Assembly: GCA_018624035.1 (NCBI GenBank) | Contig: JAAZUU010000016.1 | Coordinates: 1 to 32,505 of the forward strand | DNA: 32,505 bases | Direction of reading: 5' to 3' | Source of the DNA: Rhodobiaceae bacterium | Lineage (GTDB): Bacteria > Pseudomonadota > Alphaproteobacteria > Puniceispirillales > Puniceispirillaceae | Shown here: positions 16,000 through 24,126 of the stretch, in pieces | Layout of the letters: every line of letters starts with the position of its first letter | Numbering within the stretch: position 1 is the first letter of the stretch | Translations under genes and position numbers: made by a program | Notes under the pieces: model-generated | Told to the model about the DNA's origin: nothing | The model's input: only the letters and a program-made list of their open reading frames with translations | The model's database searches: none

Positions 16000-16943
16000 C
16001 TGCCAAGCCTTGGATCAAGCCAGATCTGCGCGACGTCAACGACGATATTGAACAGGACATAGCAGGCGGCGACGAAAAGGACACCGCCCTGCACAAGCAT
16101 GATATCACGCGTCAGGATCGCATCGACAAGCATTCTGCCGATACCCGGCCATTGAAACACAATTTCGATATAGACAGCCCCCGAAAGGACAAATCCCGCC
16201 TGCAAACCGAGGATCGGCAGAATGGAGACAATGGCATGGCGCAGAGCATGACGAAGGACCACCCGGCTTTCCCGAACACCCTTGGCGCGGGCAGTGCGGA
16301 TGAAATCGAGACGAAGCACCTCCAGCATCGCCGAGCGAGACATGCGGGCGACAACGCCCGTCGCGACCACCGCCAGCGCGGTGGCGGGCATCACAAGATG
16401 ACTGATCAGGTCCGGCAGGTCGCCACCGCCATAGAGCGCATACATGCCTGACACCGGAAACCATCTCAGGCTGACGGCGAAATACAGAATCATCATCATG
16501 CCGAGAAAGAATGATGGCACCGAGATGCCGATCAGCACGGTGAGGGTGATCAGCTTGTCAAGCACACCATATTGCCGGATTGCCGAGATCACGCCCGCGG
16601 CAACGCCGAAGACCGAGCATATCAGAAAGGCGAGACCGGACAGGATCACCGTCGCGTTGAACCGCTCCAGGATCTCGTCGATGACCGGTCGATTCAGCGA
16701 AAATGATCGGCCAAGGTCCCCATGAAGAAGATTGCCAAGCCAGATGAAATACCGTTGCACCAGTGGCCGGTCCAGCCCGAGCTGGGCGTTCAGGCGGGCG
16801 ACATTCTCCGGCGTGGCATAAGAGCCGAGTATAGCCGTCGCCGGGTCACCGGGAATCATCGAGAGGATAAAAAAGACGATGATGGTGATCCCGAGAAGAA
16901 CCGGAACCGATGCCGCGGCCCGGAAAAGGATATAGCGTCCCAT
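15996..16943 (-). CDS. Peptide-type ABC transporter permease (DppB-like)
   Basis: 315-residue inner-membrane permease with about six spans. The N-terminus MGRYILFRAAASVPVLLGIT and the segment IPGDPATAI are typical for DppB/GsiC. LGLDRPLVQRYFIWLGNLLHGDLG precedes the second span, and the EAA-like loop is RTARAKGVRESRVVLRHALR. GGTGAG lies about seven bases before the ATG. It forms the translocation pore with the DppC half of the downstream fusion. Substrate cannot be deduced from the permease. Confidence 0.93.
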   Translation of the reverse strand: MGRYILFRAAASVPVLLGITIIVFFILSMIPGDPATAILGSYATPENVARLNAQLGLDRPLVQRYFIWLGNLLHGDLGRSFSLNRPVIDEILERFNATVILSGLAFLICSVFGVAAGVISAIRQYGVLDKLITLTVLIGISVPSFFLGMMMILYFAVSLRWFPVSGMYALYGGGDLPDLISHLVMPATALAVVATGVVARMSRSAMLEVLRLDFIRTARAKGVRESRVVLRHALRHAIVSILPILGLQAGFVLSGAVYIEIVFQWPGIGRMLVDAILTRDIMLVQGGVLFVAACYVLFNIVVDVAQIWLDPRLGR

Positions 16944-16971
16944 AGCAAGCTCACCATATCGCGCAGAAGGT

Positions 16972-16996
16972 GCTGGCCATCATGATAATGGCCAGC
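16972..16996 (-). promoter_or_regulatory. Hairpin between binding-protein and permease genes
   Basis: Perfect 9-bp stem GCTGGCCAT / ATGGCCAGC with a 7-base loop, extended by three more pairs past a one-base bulge. It sits in the 64-base gap between the solute-binding-protein stop and the dppB start. Such hairpins usually stabilise the abundant binding-protein mRNA and reduce read-through into the permease genes. No U-run follows. Confidence 0.6.
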
Positions 16997-17007
16997 GCAC
17001 TGTTTGT

Positions 17008-18585
17008 TTAGTTCTTCTTCACATCCTTCAGAAGAAGGAAGAAGGATGGCTGGAGAGAAAAATTCTGCACCCTGTCACTGGTGACCGCGTTCTGTTTCCA
17101 GTTCGCGACAAACACCCAGGGAGCGTCATCCTGAACAATTGTCTGCATTTCCTGATACAGACGCGCCCGCTCAGCCTGATCGGTGGAGGACCGCGCAGAC
17201 TCAAGAAGGGAGTCCACCTTCGGGTTCGAATAGTAACCCGAATTGAAGCCGCCCTTGTCAGGCCAGGCACCGGTACGAAGCGCCAGATATGGCAGGGTAT
17301 CGGGATCGTTCGTCATCCAGGCCATCTCGGCCATGTCGGCCTTGCCCTCGAGACCCGGATTGACCTCGCCAAGGAAGGCATTCCATTCGAAGGTCTTGAT
17401 CTCGACATCAAAGCCTACAGCGGCCAGGTCGGCCTGGATCGCCGTTCCCATTGCCACGGGATCCAGCATGCCGGAACCGCCCTGTGTGACATAGAAGGTG
17501 AGCTTGGCGCTGGAAACACCCGCCTCTTGAAGCAGGGCCCTGGCCTTTGCCGGATCATAGGGATAAGGCTCCAGCGATTCATTATACGCCCAGGCAAAGG
17601 CGGGCGGCGTCGGGCCGGCGGCGATCGCGGCCGTGCCCTCCAGAACATCCTCGACAATCGCCTTCTTGTTGATCGCATAATTCGCCGCCTGGCGAACCAG
17701 CTTGTTGGCAAAAGGCCCTTCCTTGGCGTTCAGGATCAGAAACCACACATGCGGTCCGGCCTGTTCCACCACCGAAAAATCACTTCCGGAGAATTTCGAA
17801 AGCGAGACCGGGGGCACCTCGACCATCATGTCGATGCCGCCCGAAAGCATTTCGGCGACACGCGTGTTGCCGTCGGTGATGGGGCGGAACACGATGGCCT
17901 CGGATCCGGGCTTGCCGTCCCAGTAATCATCGTTCCGCGACACCACAACAGCTTCATTTGCCTTCCATGAGTCAAATCTGAAGGCACCTGATCCCACCGG
18001 ATTGCGACCAAAATCCTTGCCGCTCTTCCTGATGGCGGTGGGCGAGGCAATCAGTCCTGTCGGGTAGGCCAGATTTGACAGGAAGGGTGCATAGGGCGCG
18101 TTCAGGGTGAATTCGACAGTACTTCCATCGATCACCTTCACATCCTCAATCGCGGAAAAGAAGAAGCTGAGCGGGAACGGTCCTGTGTCATGTTGTGGGT
18201 GACTTTCATCCAGCATTCTGTCGAAATTGAACTTGACCGCTTCCGCATCCACTGCGGTGCCATCATGAAATGTGATGCCGGAGCGCAGCGTGAAGGTGTA
18301 AACGGTGCCATCCGCACTGATCTTCCAGCTTTCCGCAAGCGCCGGCTCAACCTCGAGGGTGCCGTCCTTGTAGCGGACAAGCCCGTCATACATGTTCATC
18401 AGAATCCGGAAATCATTCACCGCCGTCACCGTTGCCGGATCAAGCGATTTTGGCTCGGCGATCTGACCGACAACAAGCACATTGTCTGGTGTGCTTGCCG
18501 ATACCGAAACCAATGTGAAGCCCAGAGACAATGCGAACGCCAAAGCCGCGATTACGGTACGGCCAACCGTCTTCATGATCGTCAT
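17008..18585 (-). CDS. ABC transporter substrate-binding protein, family 5
   Basis: 525-residue periplasmic binding protein. A signal peptide covers about residues 1-31 (ending SVSAS). The family 5 signature runs through EPKSLDPATVTAVNDFRILMN, LAESWKISADGTVYTFTLRSGITFHDGT, NPVGSGAFRF and the C-terminal half with SGYYSNPKVDSLLESAR. The usual cargo of the family is peptides, but it also takes glutathione, nickel, opines and sugars. The neighbouring M20 amidase and DUF1028 gene point to a nitrogen-containing, possibly ureido or N-carbamoyl, ligand. AAAGG precedes the ATG by about eight bases; a second ATG three codons on is possible. First gene of the minus-strand operon. Confidence 0.92.
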   Translation of the reverse strand: MTIMKTVGRTVIAALAFALSLGFTLVSVSASTPDNVLVVGQIAEPKSLDPATVTAVNDFRILMNMYDGLVRYKDGTLEVEPALAESWKISADGTVYTFTLRSGITFHDGTAVDAEAVKFNFDRMLDESHPQHDTGPFPLSFFFSAIEDVKVIDGSTVEFTLNAPYAPFLSNLAYPTGLIASPTAIRKSGKDFGRNPVGSGAFRFDSWKANEAVVVSRNDDYWDGKPGSEAIVFRPITDGNTRVAEMLSGGIDMMVEVPPVSLSKFSGSDFSVVEQAGPHVWFLILNAKEGPFANKLVRQAANYAINKKAIVEDVLEGTAAIAAGPTPPAFAWAYNESLEPYPYDPAKARALLQEAGVSSAKLTFYVTQGGSGMLDPVAMGTAIQADLAAVGFDVEIKTFEWNAFLGEVNPGLEGKADMAEMAWMTNDPDTLPYLALRTGAWPDKGGFNSGYYSNPKVDSLLESARSSTDQAERARLYQEMQTIVQDDAPWVFVANWKQNAVTSDRVQNFSLQPSFFLLLKDVKKN

Positions 18586-18623
18586 TTCTCGACCTTTCCA
18601 AAGTGTGAAGTTGCATCACTGTA

Positions 18624-18653
18624 TTTATCATGATAAATATTGATCATGATAAA
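18624..18653. promoter_or_regulatory. Twin palindromic operator in the divergent control region
   Basis: TTTATCATGATAAA (18624-18637) is a perfect 14-bp palindrome. TTGATCATGATAAA (18640-18653) is a second copy differing at one base, centred 16 bp away. Both lie in the AT-rich gap between the divergent binding-protein and DUF1028 genes, where a regulator could control both arms. The GntR/FCD protein at the end of the operon is the natural candidate. Which protein binds is inference. Confidence 0.7.
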
Positions 18654-18716
18654 TTTGCAAATCAAGTGAAAAATGCCACTCTTGAAAATCTGCAAGAAAA
18701 CTTCTATTGGCCAGCG

Positions 18717-19394
18717 ATGACGTTCTCCTTACTTACCTTCGATCGAGCCACCGGCCAGTTTGGCGGGGTTTCTGCCACCGGCAACCTGTGTGTTGGCGGA
18801 TGGGTCTTGCGCGCTGATGCCCTCGCCGGGCTTTCGGCCTCGCAAGGGGCGGAGCCAAGCGTTCTGTGGGGCGAAGATGTGCTGACCAGGATGAAAGGCG
18901 GCAGCACCGCCAGCACCGCCGTGTCCGAAGTCACGGCACCCGATCCGCGCCGGGACTGGCGGCAGCTGGCCGCGCTTGACGCCGATGGCGGTGGCGGTGC
19001 TTTCAGTGGCCGTCACAATGGCAGTCTGGCGCGCCACATTGTCGAGCCCGATCTGGTTGTCGCTGGCAATATCCTTGCAAATGAAGATGTGTTGCCACGG
19101 ATGCTTCAGGGATTTCGGCGCTCTTCGGGTGATCTGGGGGATCGGCTCATCGCCTCGCTCAGATCGGGTGCCGAGGCCGGTGGCGACTCCCGCGGCTTGA
19201 TGTCGGCGGCCCTGCTGGTTGTATCTGCGGACAAACCGCCCCTCACATTGCGCGTTGACTATGATGACAGCCCCATCGACAGGCTTTCCTGCCTGCTCGC
19301 CCGCACCCGCGAGACAGCCTACAGTCAATGGCTCGACGAACTGCCGACGGTGAGTGATCCACACGGGCTTGGCGCTGAAAAGCGGTCCGCCTGA
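18717..19394 (+). CDS. DUF1028 family protein (Ntn-hydrolase-like)
   Basis: 225-residue cytoplasmic protein. Family landmarks are MTFSLLTFDRATGQFGGVSA at the start, then RRDWRQLAALDADGG, the GR/HNG segment, VVAGNILANEDVLPRM, and AGGDSRGLMSAALLVV. The ATG at 18717 is chosen because it gives the family's usual N-terminus; an earlier ATG at 18630 lies within the operator. The Shine-Dalgarno is poor. DUF1028 is thought to be an Ntn-type hydrolase of unknown substrate and often sits with peptide transporters and amidases. Divergent from the transporter, followed at four bases by the M20 amidase, so both enzymes probably act on the imported compound. Confidence 0.88.
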   Translation: MTFSLLTFDRATGQFGGVSATGNLCVGGWVLRADALAGLSASQGAEPSVLWGEDVLTRMKGGSTASTAVSEVTAPDPRRDWRQLAALDADGGGGAFSGRHNGSLARHIVEPDLVVAGNILANEDVLPRMLQGFRRSSGDLGDRLIASLRSGAEAGGDSRGLMSAALLVVSADKPPLTLRVDYDDSPIDRLSCLLARTRETAYSQWLDELPTVSDPHGLGAEKRSA

Positions 19395-19398
19395 ACAG

Positions 19399-20619
19399 AT
19401 GCGTGACCAGATCTCAGATCTGCTCGAGGACATCGCGAGGCACAGCGCCCCCGGTGCCGGCGTAACCCGCCTTCCATTCACTGCAGAACATCAGGCTGCG
19501 CTTGTCACCATCCGGCACTGGATGGAGACGGCGGGGCTGGAGGTGCGGCTCGATGCCGCCGGTACCCTGATCGGCCGACGCGAGGGACCGCCCGGCGCGC
19601 CGGTACTGCTTTTCGGCTCACATCAGGATTCGGTGCGCAATGGCGGCCGGTTTGATGGCATCATGGGTGTGCTCCTTCCGATACTGGCGCTGCAGGACCT
19701 GCAACATGAAGAGCTTCCATTTGCGGTGGAGGTTCTGGCCTTTGCCGATGAGGAAGGTGTTCGGTTTCCAACCGCATTGGTTGGCCCGCGCGCGCTGGCC
19801 GGACGTCTTGATCCGGACTGCCTCGACCTCCAGGACAGGGATGGGGTGACGATCCGTGAGGCGATGACAGGGTTTGGCCTGAAACCACAGGACATCTCGG
19901 GCCTTGACCGGCGCAACAGCGCGATCATCGGCTATGTCGAGACGCATATCGAGCAGGGACCCGTGTTGCAGGACAGAGGGCATCCCATTGGCCTTGTGAC
20001 GTCGATCGCCGGCATCGAACGCCATCAGGTTACACTTCAGGGACAGAGCGGACATGCTGGCACCGTACCGATGCATCTTCGCAGGGACGCGCTGGCCGGA
20101 GCGGCAGAAATGATCGTCGCGGTGGAGGGTTTTGCCGCATCGGCTGGTGACGTCATCGCCACCACAGGGCGGATCTCGGTAACCCCGAACATGGTGAACG
20201 TGATCCCCGGCGACATCTCCATGTCTCTGGAAATACGATCAGCAGACGATGATGCCCGTCGGCAGGCCGCGACCACGATCATGACAACCTTCAAGGCCAT
20301 CGCCGCAAAACGTGATCTCAGCCTGTCAGCGGAACGCACCTATGCGCAACCTGCACAGCCATGCGATGTCACGCTGAAGGAAAGGCTGGCGTCAGCGGCC
20401 GAGGTGATTTCAGGTGATGTTCCGATGCTGCCATCCGGGGCCACGCATGACGCCTCGGCGATGGCGGAGCTCTGTCCGATGGCGATGCTTTTCGTGCGGT
20501 GCCGCGATGGTGTGAGCCACCAGCCGGACGAATTCGCCGCCGAGGCGGACATGCAGGTCGCCCGCCGGACGCTGTCAAGGCTGATCCGCGATCTTGCAGC
20601 GGACCATCACCGGCACTGA
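19399..20619 (+). CDS. M20-family amidase (hydantoinase/carbamoylase, allantoate amidohydrolase type)
   Basis: 406-residue dinuclear metal hydrolase. All expected ligands are visible: His75 (GSHQDSV), Asp86 (GGRFDG), Glu118-Glu119 (ADEEGVRF), His183 (ETHIEQGP) and His374 (DGVSHQPDEF). A dimerisation lid with GQSGHAGTVPM and NVIPGDISMSLEIRS lies between. The family hydrolyses N-carbamoyl-L-amino acids, allantoate, ureidoglycolate or beta-ureidopropionate, freeing ammonia and CO2. The sequence alone does not choose among them. ATG 19399 has a weak ribosome site; an in-frame GTG at 19354, inside the end of the DUF1028 gene, is an alternative. It shares a transcript with DUF1028 and sits beside a urea transporter locus. 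Confidence 0.9.
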   Translation: MRDQISDLLEDIARHSAPGAGVTRLPFTAEHQAALVTIRHWMETAGLEVRLDAAGTLIGRREGPPGAPVLLFGSHQDSVRNGGRFDGIMGVLLPILALQDLQHEELPFAVEVLAFADEEGVRFPTALVGPRALAGRLDPDCLDLQDRDGVTIREAMTGFGLKPQDISGLDRRNSAIIGYVETHIEQGPVLQDRGHPIGLVTSIAGIERHQVTLQGQSGHAGTVPMHLRRDALAGAAEMIVAVEGFAASAGDVIATTGRISVTPNMVNVIPGDISMSLEIRSADDDARRQAATTIMTTFKAIAAKRDLSLSAERTYAQPAQPCDVTLKERLASAAEVISGDVPMLPSGATHDASAMAELCPMAMLFVRCRDGVSHQPDEFAAEADMQVARRTLSRLIRDLAADHHRH

Positions 20620-20674
20620 GATGACAGGTCATCACCATCGGGATGGAAAGGGCTGACGGAAAGGACCCTTTCCG
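20620..20674. terminator. Hairpins between convergent genes
   Basis: Immediately after the amidase stop, GATGAC / GTCATC (20620-20633) forms a 6-bp stem. Further on, GGAAAGGG (20645-20652) can pair with CCCTTTCC (20666-20673), or CGGAAAGG (20657-20664) with the overlapping CCTTTCCG. The latter ends 32 bases before the stop of the minus-strand gene. A bidirectional terminator role is likely, though there is no strong T-run. Confidence 0.45.
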
Positions 20675-20705
20675 CTGTGAAAGTCCGTATCGGCGCCATC
20701 CCGGC

Positions 20706-21335
20706 TCAGCCGCGACGCCCCCCAAGCAACAGACCTGTATCGGCGTCCTCGACCCCGATGACGTCGCCGGACTGGTTGTAGATCGGCCTGGCGCCGGTGC
20801 GAAGCGCGCGGATCATGCTTTGCTCCGACCAGGTGCTGATGGTCTTCAGCGCGACCACCAGACCGACCCCCGGATAGACCCGCGACGGGTACTGCCTGGT
20901 GGACATTGATTCCTCCAGCTCGAGAATTGCCAAATCCGCGACATCCGGGGCGGCAACAGGACCGGACCGCGGCACCACCGCGGCCTGTGCGGAAACAAAT
21001 GCGGGCCAGACCCGGGCTGGTCGGCTGTCCGGCTGGTCAGACGAACGTCCGTCGCTGGTCCGCAACATGGTGCGAAACTGATTGATGCGGGTGAGATGTC
21101 TTTCGAGATGCGGCTGGCTGTCGAGGTGGGACAGGTGCGCTGGCCCTGTCATGGCCCCGGAGAATCCATCCCCGGAGAATCCATCCCCGGCGAATCCATC
21201 CTGCTGATCGGTCAGCCGCACCGTTGAAAGGCCTGTCTGGGCCAGGGCTGAGGATGCCGCGAACAGCACCGCCATAACGCTGCAGACAAATGCTGATGTG
21301 AAAGAGAAGGATCGTGGTGGTGTAACGGCTGACAT
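20706..21335 (-). CDS. Secreted hypothetical protein with GDGFS repeats
   Basis: 209-residue protein of unknown family. A clear signal peptide (SAFVCSVMAVLFAASSALA, cleavage before QTG) is followed by three repeats of five residues (DGFAG, DGFSG, DGFSG) encoded by a 15-bp tandem repeat. A Pro/Ser/Arg-rich middle leads to a more conserved-looking C-terminal part with YPSRVYPGVGLVVALKTISTWSEQSMIRALRTG and IYNQSGDVIGVEDADTG. The chosen ATG gives the best signal peptide; one six codons upstream is also possible. It is the last gene after the DUF1800-DUF1501 pair and is probably exported with them. Confidence 0.7.
   Translation of the reverse strand: MSAVTPPRSFSFTSAFVCSVMAVLFAASSALAQTGLSTVRLTDQQDGFAGDGFSGDGFSGAMTGPAHLSHLDSQPHLERHLTRINQFRTMLRTSDGRSSDQPDSRPARVWPAFVSAQAAVVPRSGPVAAPDVADLAILELEESMSTRQYPSRVYPGVGLVVALKTISTWSEQSMIRALRTGARPIYNQSGDVIGVEDADTGLLLGGRRG
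21155..21199. repeat. Three tandem 15-bp repeats
   Basis: CCCCGGAGAATCCAT occurs at 21155-21169 and 21170-21184, with a one-base variant at 21185-21199. They are in frame in the secreted hypothetical gene, so copy-number change would alter the protein by five residues without frameshift. Confidence 0.9.
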
Positions 21336-21412
21336 GCCGCCTGTCAGCAACATCCATGCCAATCGGGATGCCGGGTTACGAAAGCGTGCCGGCACCGGTG
21401 ACGGGGGTGTGA

Positions 21413-22552
21413 TCAAACGCGGAACAGCCTGTCTGTCACATCCGTCAGATCCTCGTCCCAGAAGGCATGTTTCTTCATGTAGTTGAAATCGACATCGAAA
21501 CAGGCCGACATCGCCGCGCAGTAAATCGACCGCGCATCGACGGTGGCGTTCAGATCCTGACCCTCGAACAGATCCCTTGATCTCAGCCCCGGCCAGTCAG
21601 CATGGATCTCGGCCTTCCTGACCAGCCCGCCGGCCATAAGAATGGCCGTGCCATAGCCATGCTCGGTACCGTAACCGCCATTCTGTTCCACCTTCCGGCC
21701 GAATTCGGTCAAAGTCAGGATCAGCGTGTTGTCATAGGCATCGCCAAGATTATCCTTCAGGACCGACAGTACCCTGTCATAATTGTTCAGCTGCTCGCCA
21801 TGCTCGCCGTCACGGCCGCCCTGCGCCGCATGCGTGTCAAACCCGTCCAGATCGAACACGGCGATCCGCGGCCCGTCCTCACGCAACAGTTCGCTTGCCG
21901 CCACCGCCGCCAGCTCGTGGGCTTCGTTGTCGCCATGCATCATCATCATCGAGGCCGGCCGACGTCTGACCTTCTTCAGCGTATGCGCCAGCTCTGAACC
22001 GGGCGTGTAGGAGGCCTGGATTTTCGCCAGTGCCAGCCGCGAGGGCATGTTCATATAAGTTGGAAAATAATTGTCCAGACCGGAACTGCCACGAAGCAGC
22101 AGCGGCATGGGAAGCGACACCGCAAGGCCATCCAGTTCGGCGGCGTCCATGCCACGGCCAAGCCAGCCTGTCTTTTCGGAATAGGCAACATGCGCCCCGG
22201 TTTCCATCAGGTTCTGACCATCAAAATGCGATCTGCCGGTGTAGGGAATCGAGGTGGCGTGATAGACCGCCGCGGTCCCCTCCTGCCAGCATTGATGAAA
22301 GGCCTCGAGCCGCGGATGAAGATTGAAGTCCGAGGTCAGCTTTTTCGTGCCCTCGACCAGAATGTCGGGGCGAACCTTCTTCATCTGATTGTCGCGGGGT
22401 TGCACGGCGGTCAGACCGTCCATACCGCCACGAAGCATGATGATGACAAGGTTGCGCTTCGACAGTGTGGCGGCGCGGGCATTGAACAGCGGCGATCCCA
22501 CAAGTGTGAGTGATCCGCAGGCGGCGATGAATTCACGTCTGTTCACACTCAT
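21413..22552 (-). CDS. DUF1501 protein, Tat-exported
   Basis: 379-residue protein. The N-terminus MSVNRREFIAACGSL carries a twin-arginine signal with a hydrophobic stretch and cleavage near ARA. The body has the DUF1501 features NLVIIMLRGGMDGLT, GRSHFDGQNLMETG, FDLDGFDTHAAQGG and TEFGRKVEQNGGYGTEHGYGT. These place it near the alkaline-phosphatase/sulfatase superfamily. Enzymatic role is undetermined. The ATG overlaps the DUF1800 stop as ATGA. These two families nearly always occur as neighbours, so they likely act together in the periplasm or outer membrane. Confidence 0.92.
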   Translation of the reverse strand: MSVNRREFIAACGSLTLVGSPLFNARAATLSKRNLVIIMLRGGMDGLTAVQPRDNQMKKVRPDILVEGTKKLTSDFNLHPRLEAFHQCWQEGTAAVYHATSIPYTGRSHFDGQNLMETGAHVAYSEKTGWLGRGMDAAELDGLAVSLPMPLLLRGSSGLDNYFPTYMNMPSRLALAKIQASYTPGSELAHTLKKVRRRPASMMMMHGDNEAHELAAVAASELLREDGPRIAVFDLDGFDTHAAQGGRDGEHGEQLNNYDRVLSVLKDNLGDAYDNTLILTLTEFGRKVEQNGGYGTEHGYGTAILMAGGLVRKAEIHADWPGLRSRDLFEGQDLNATVDARSIYCAAMSACFDVDFNYMKKHAFWDEDLTDVTDRLFRV

Positions 22553-24000
22553 ACCTTCAACATCCATTCGCTGGGAAACAGGTAGATGCCATCCGAACGG
22601 GCGGCTGAATAGGCGCCTGATGTCCGGCCCTTGCACATCTTCAGATAGTCGATGAGATCGCTTTCATTGTCGAAGTTTCTGGCAATCGACTCGCCGAATG
22701 CCGGGTTATTCCTTGTCCGGTCCGACATCTCACGCGACACGGCAAGCCTGCGGATCAGAAGTTCAGGCGACAACCATTCCGCCTCGGAATCAGGCCAGCC
22801 ATTCGGCTGCGCGGGGCGATAGGGATGATGTCCCATCTCCCACATCAATGATCGTGGCCTGTTCAGCTTTCCGCGCGGCTTGCTCTTGAAGTCATATTTC
22901 ATCTCGGCCGGCGTTGGCGGCCATGGCGCCTCGCCAAGCTTGACGCTCTGCAGGAACCACACTTCCGGATTGAGGAACTTTTTGTGCGTGCCTGTATGTT
23001 CATACACCACCCTGATCAGCGCCTTGTATATGGCGGGCAGATGTCCGCCCGTCTCGTTCCAGGCGCTGATCACCGGGGCCACCATCTCCGGGGTCGCATC
23101 GTCACTCACGAAATGACGGACAAGCTTTGTGGAGACAAACTCGGCGCACATCGGATGGGCGCACAGATCCTCGATGACGTCGATCAGCTTGGTTTTCGAG
23201 CTGAGACCACGCTGCTTGTATCGCTTGCCAAGGACAGCGTGGTCGCCAGGCTCATGGCTTTTCTGATCGAACCTGACAGGGTTGCATTCCTCGCGCCCTT
23301 CAGACCAGCGATTCTCCCAACCAGCCATAATATAGGACAACGCCACCACATCTTTCTGTGTATAGCCGGCAGCCGGCGAGACCGTATGCAGCTCCAGCAA
23401 TTCGCGGGCGTGATTCTCATTTACCGTGGCGGGCTTGCCGCGTTCGCGCCGCCGCCGTCCCCGTTCCGAATTCGGGCCCACGGACTCGCTGTTGTCCAGA
23501 TGATGGATCATTGTCCATGATGTGGTCACGGCCTTCACAAGATCGGTGAAGCTTCCACACATGTTCGGGCGAATGGTCTCGCGCGTGTAGGCGCCCGTAT
23601 TCCAGGATGCCAGAAGGTCCTTTTCGGCGATCGCGAAATGGTTGTTCCAGAACAGCCAGAGCCTCTCGAAGACCGGTGCCCCGGAATGCAGGGCGGTATT
23701 GTGCCGGATCGCAATTTCCAGACTTTCGTAATATTTCTGCCCGGTCTCCCAGCGAAGCTGCGTCTTGGCCTCGCGATAGGCCTTGCGGTCATTCTTGAAT
23801 TTCTTGCGGATGACCCGGCGGTCCGTATGGACGAATTTCGCCCGCTCATCGAGAAGGTGCGACGCTGTCGGGATGTCGCCATCCCATACCAGTGGCGGCA
23901 CTGTTTCAACCTGCGCGTCCGCCCAGGCAACAGGATCCTCGGGCAACATTTCATCAGGGCCGAGGCCAAAGCCAATCTTGCGAAAGAAGTCCTTTTTCAT
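22549..24000 (-). CDS. DUF1800 protein
   Basis: 483-residue protein of the DUF1800 family. It shows FGLGPDEMLPEDPVAWADAQ at the start, LFWNNHFAIA, the NENHARELLELHTV core, YTQKDVVALSYIMAGW and HEPGDHAVLGKRY, then FVSTKLVRHFVSDD. The ATG at 24000 has no good ribosome site, and the frame is open 17 codons further to a TTG. There is no obvious export signal. It is translationally coupled to DUF1501. Function unknown; paired genes suggest a shared surface-related role. Confidence 0.9.
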   Translation of the reverse strand: MKKDFFRKIGFGLGPDEMLPEDPVAWADAQVETVPPLVWDGDIPTASHLLDERAKFVHTDRRVIRKKFKNDRKAYREAKTQLRWETGQKYYESLEIAIRHNTALHSGAPVFERLWLFWNNHFAIAEKDLLASWNTGAYTRETIRPNMCGSFTDLVKAVTTSWTMIHHLDNSESVGPNSERGRRRRERGKPATVNENHARELLELHTVSPAAGYTQKDVVALSYIMAGWENRWSEGREECNPVRFDQKSHEPGDHAVLGKRYKQRGLSSKTKLIDVIEDLCAHPMCAEFVSTKLVRHFVSDDATPEMVAPVISAWNETGGHLPAIYKALIRVVYEHTGTHKKFLNPEVWFLQSVKLGEAPWPPTPAEMKYDFKSKPRGKLNRPRSLMWEMGHHPYRPAQPNGWPDSEAEWLSPELLIRRLAVSREMSDRTRNNPAFGESIARNFDNESDLIDYLKMCKGRTSGAYSAARSDGIYLFPSEWMLKV

Positions 24001-24109
24001 GGGGAAATCATGCAGCAGGCAGGCAGCTTTGCCCAGTTGGAAAATTGCCAAGAGCAGCAGGGTTTGTTGACATTATGAAGGATGGATTTGCCAATTCGCA
24101 GCCAACCCA

Positions 24110-24126
24110 GGCACCCTCTCGGCGCC
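24110..24126 (-). terminator. Small hairpin just after the SIS-domain gene
   Basis: On the minus strand GGCGCC and GGTGCC form a 6-bp stem (one G-U pair) around a 5-base loop, directly adjoining the stop codon of the isomerase gene. No U-run follows. It may separate that gene from the DUF1800 operon. Confidence 0.35.
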
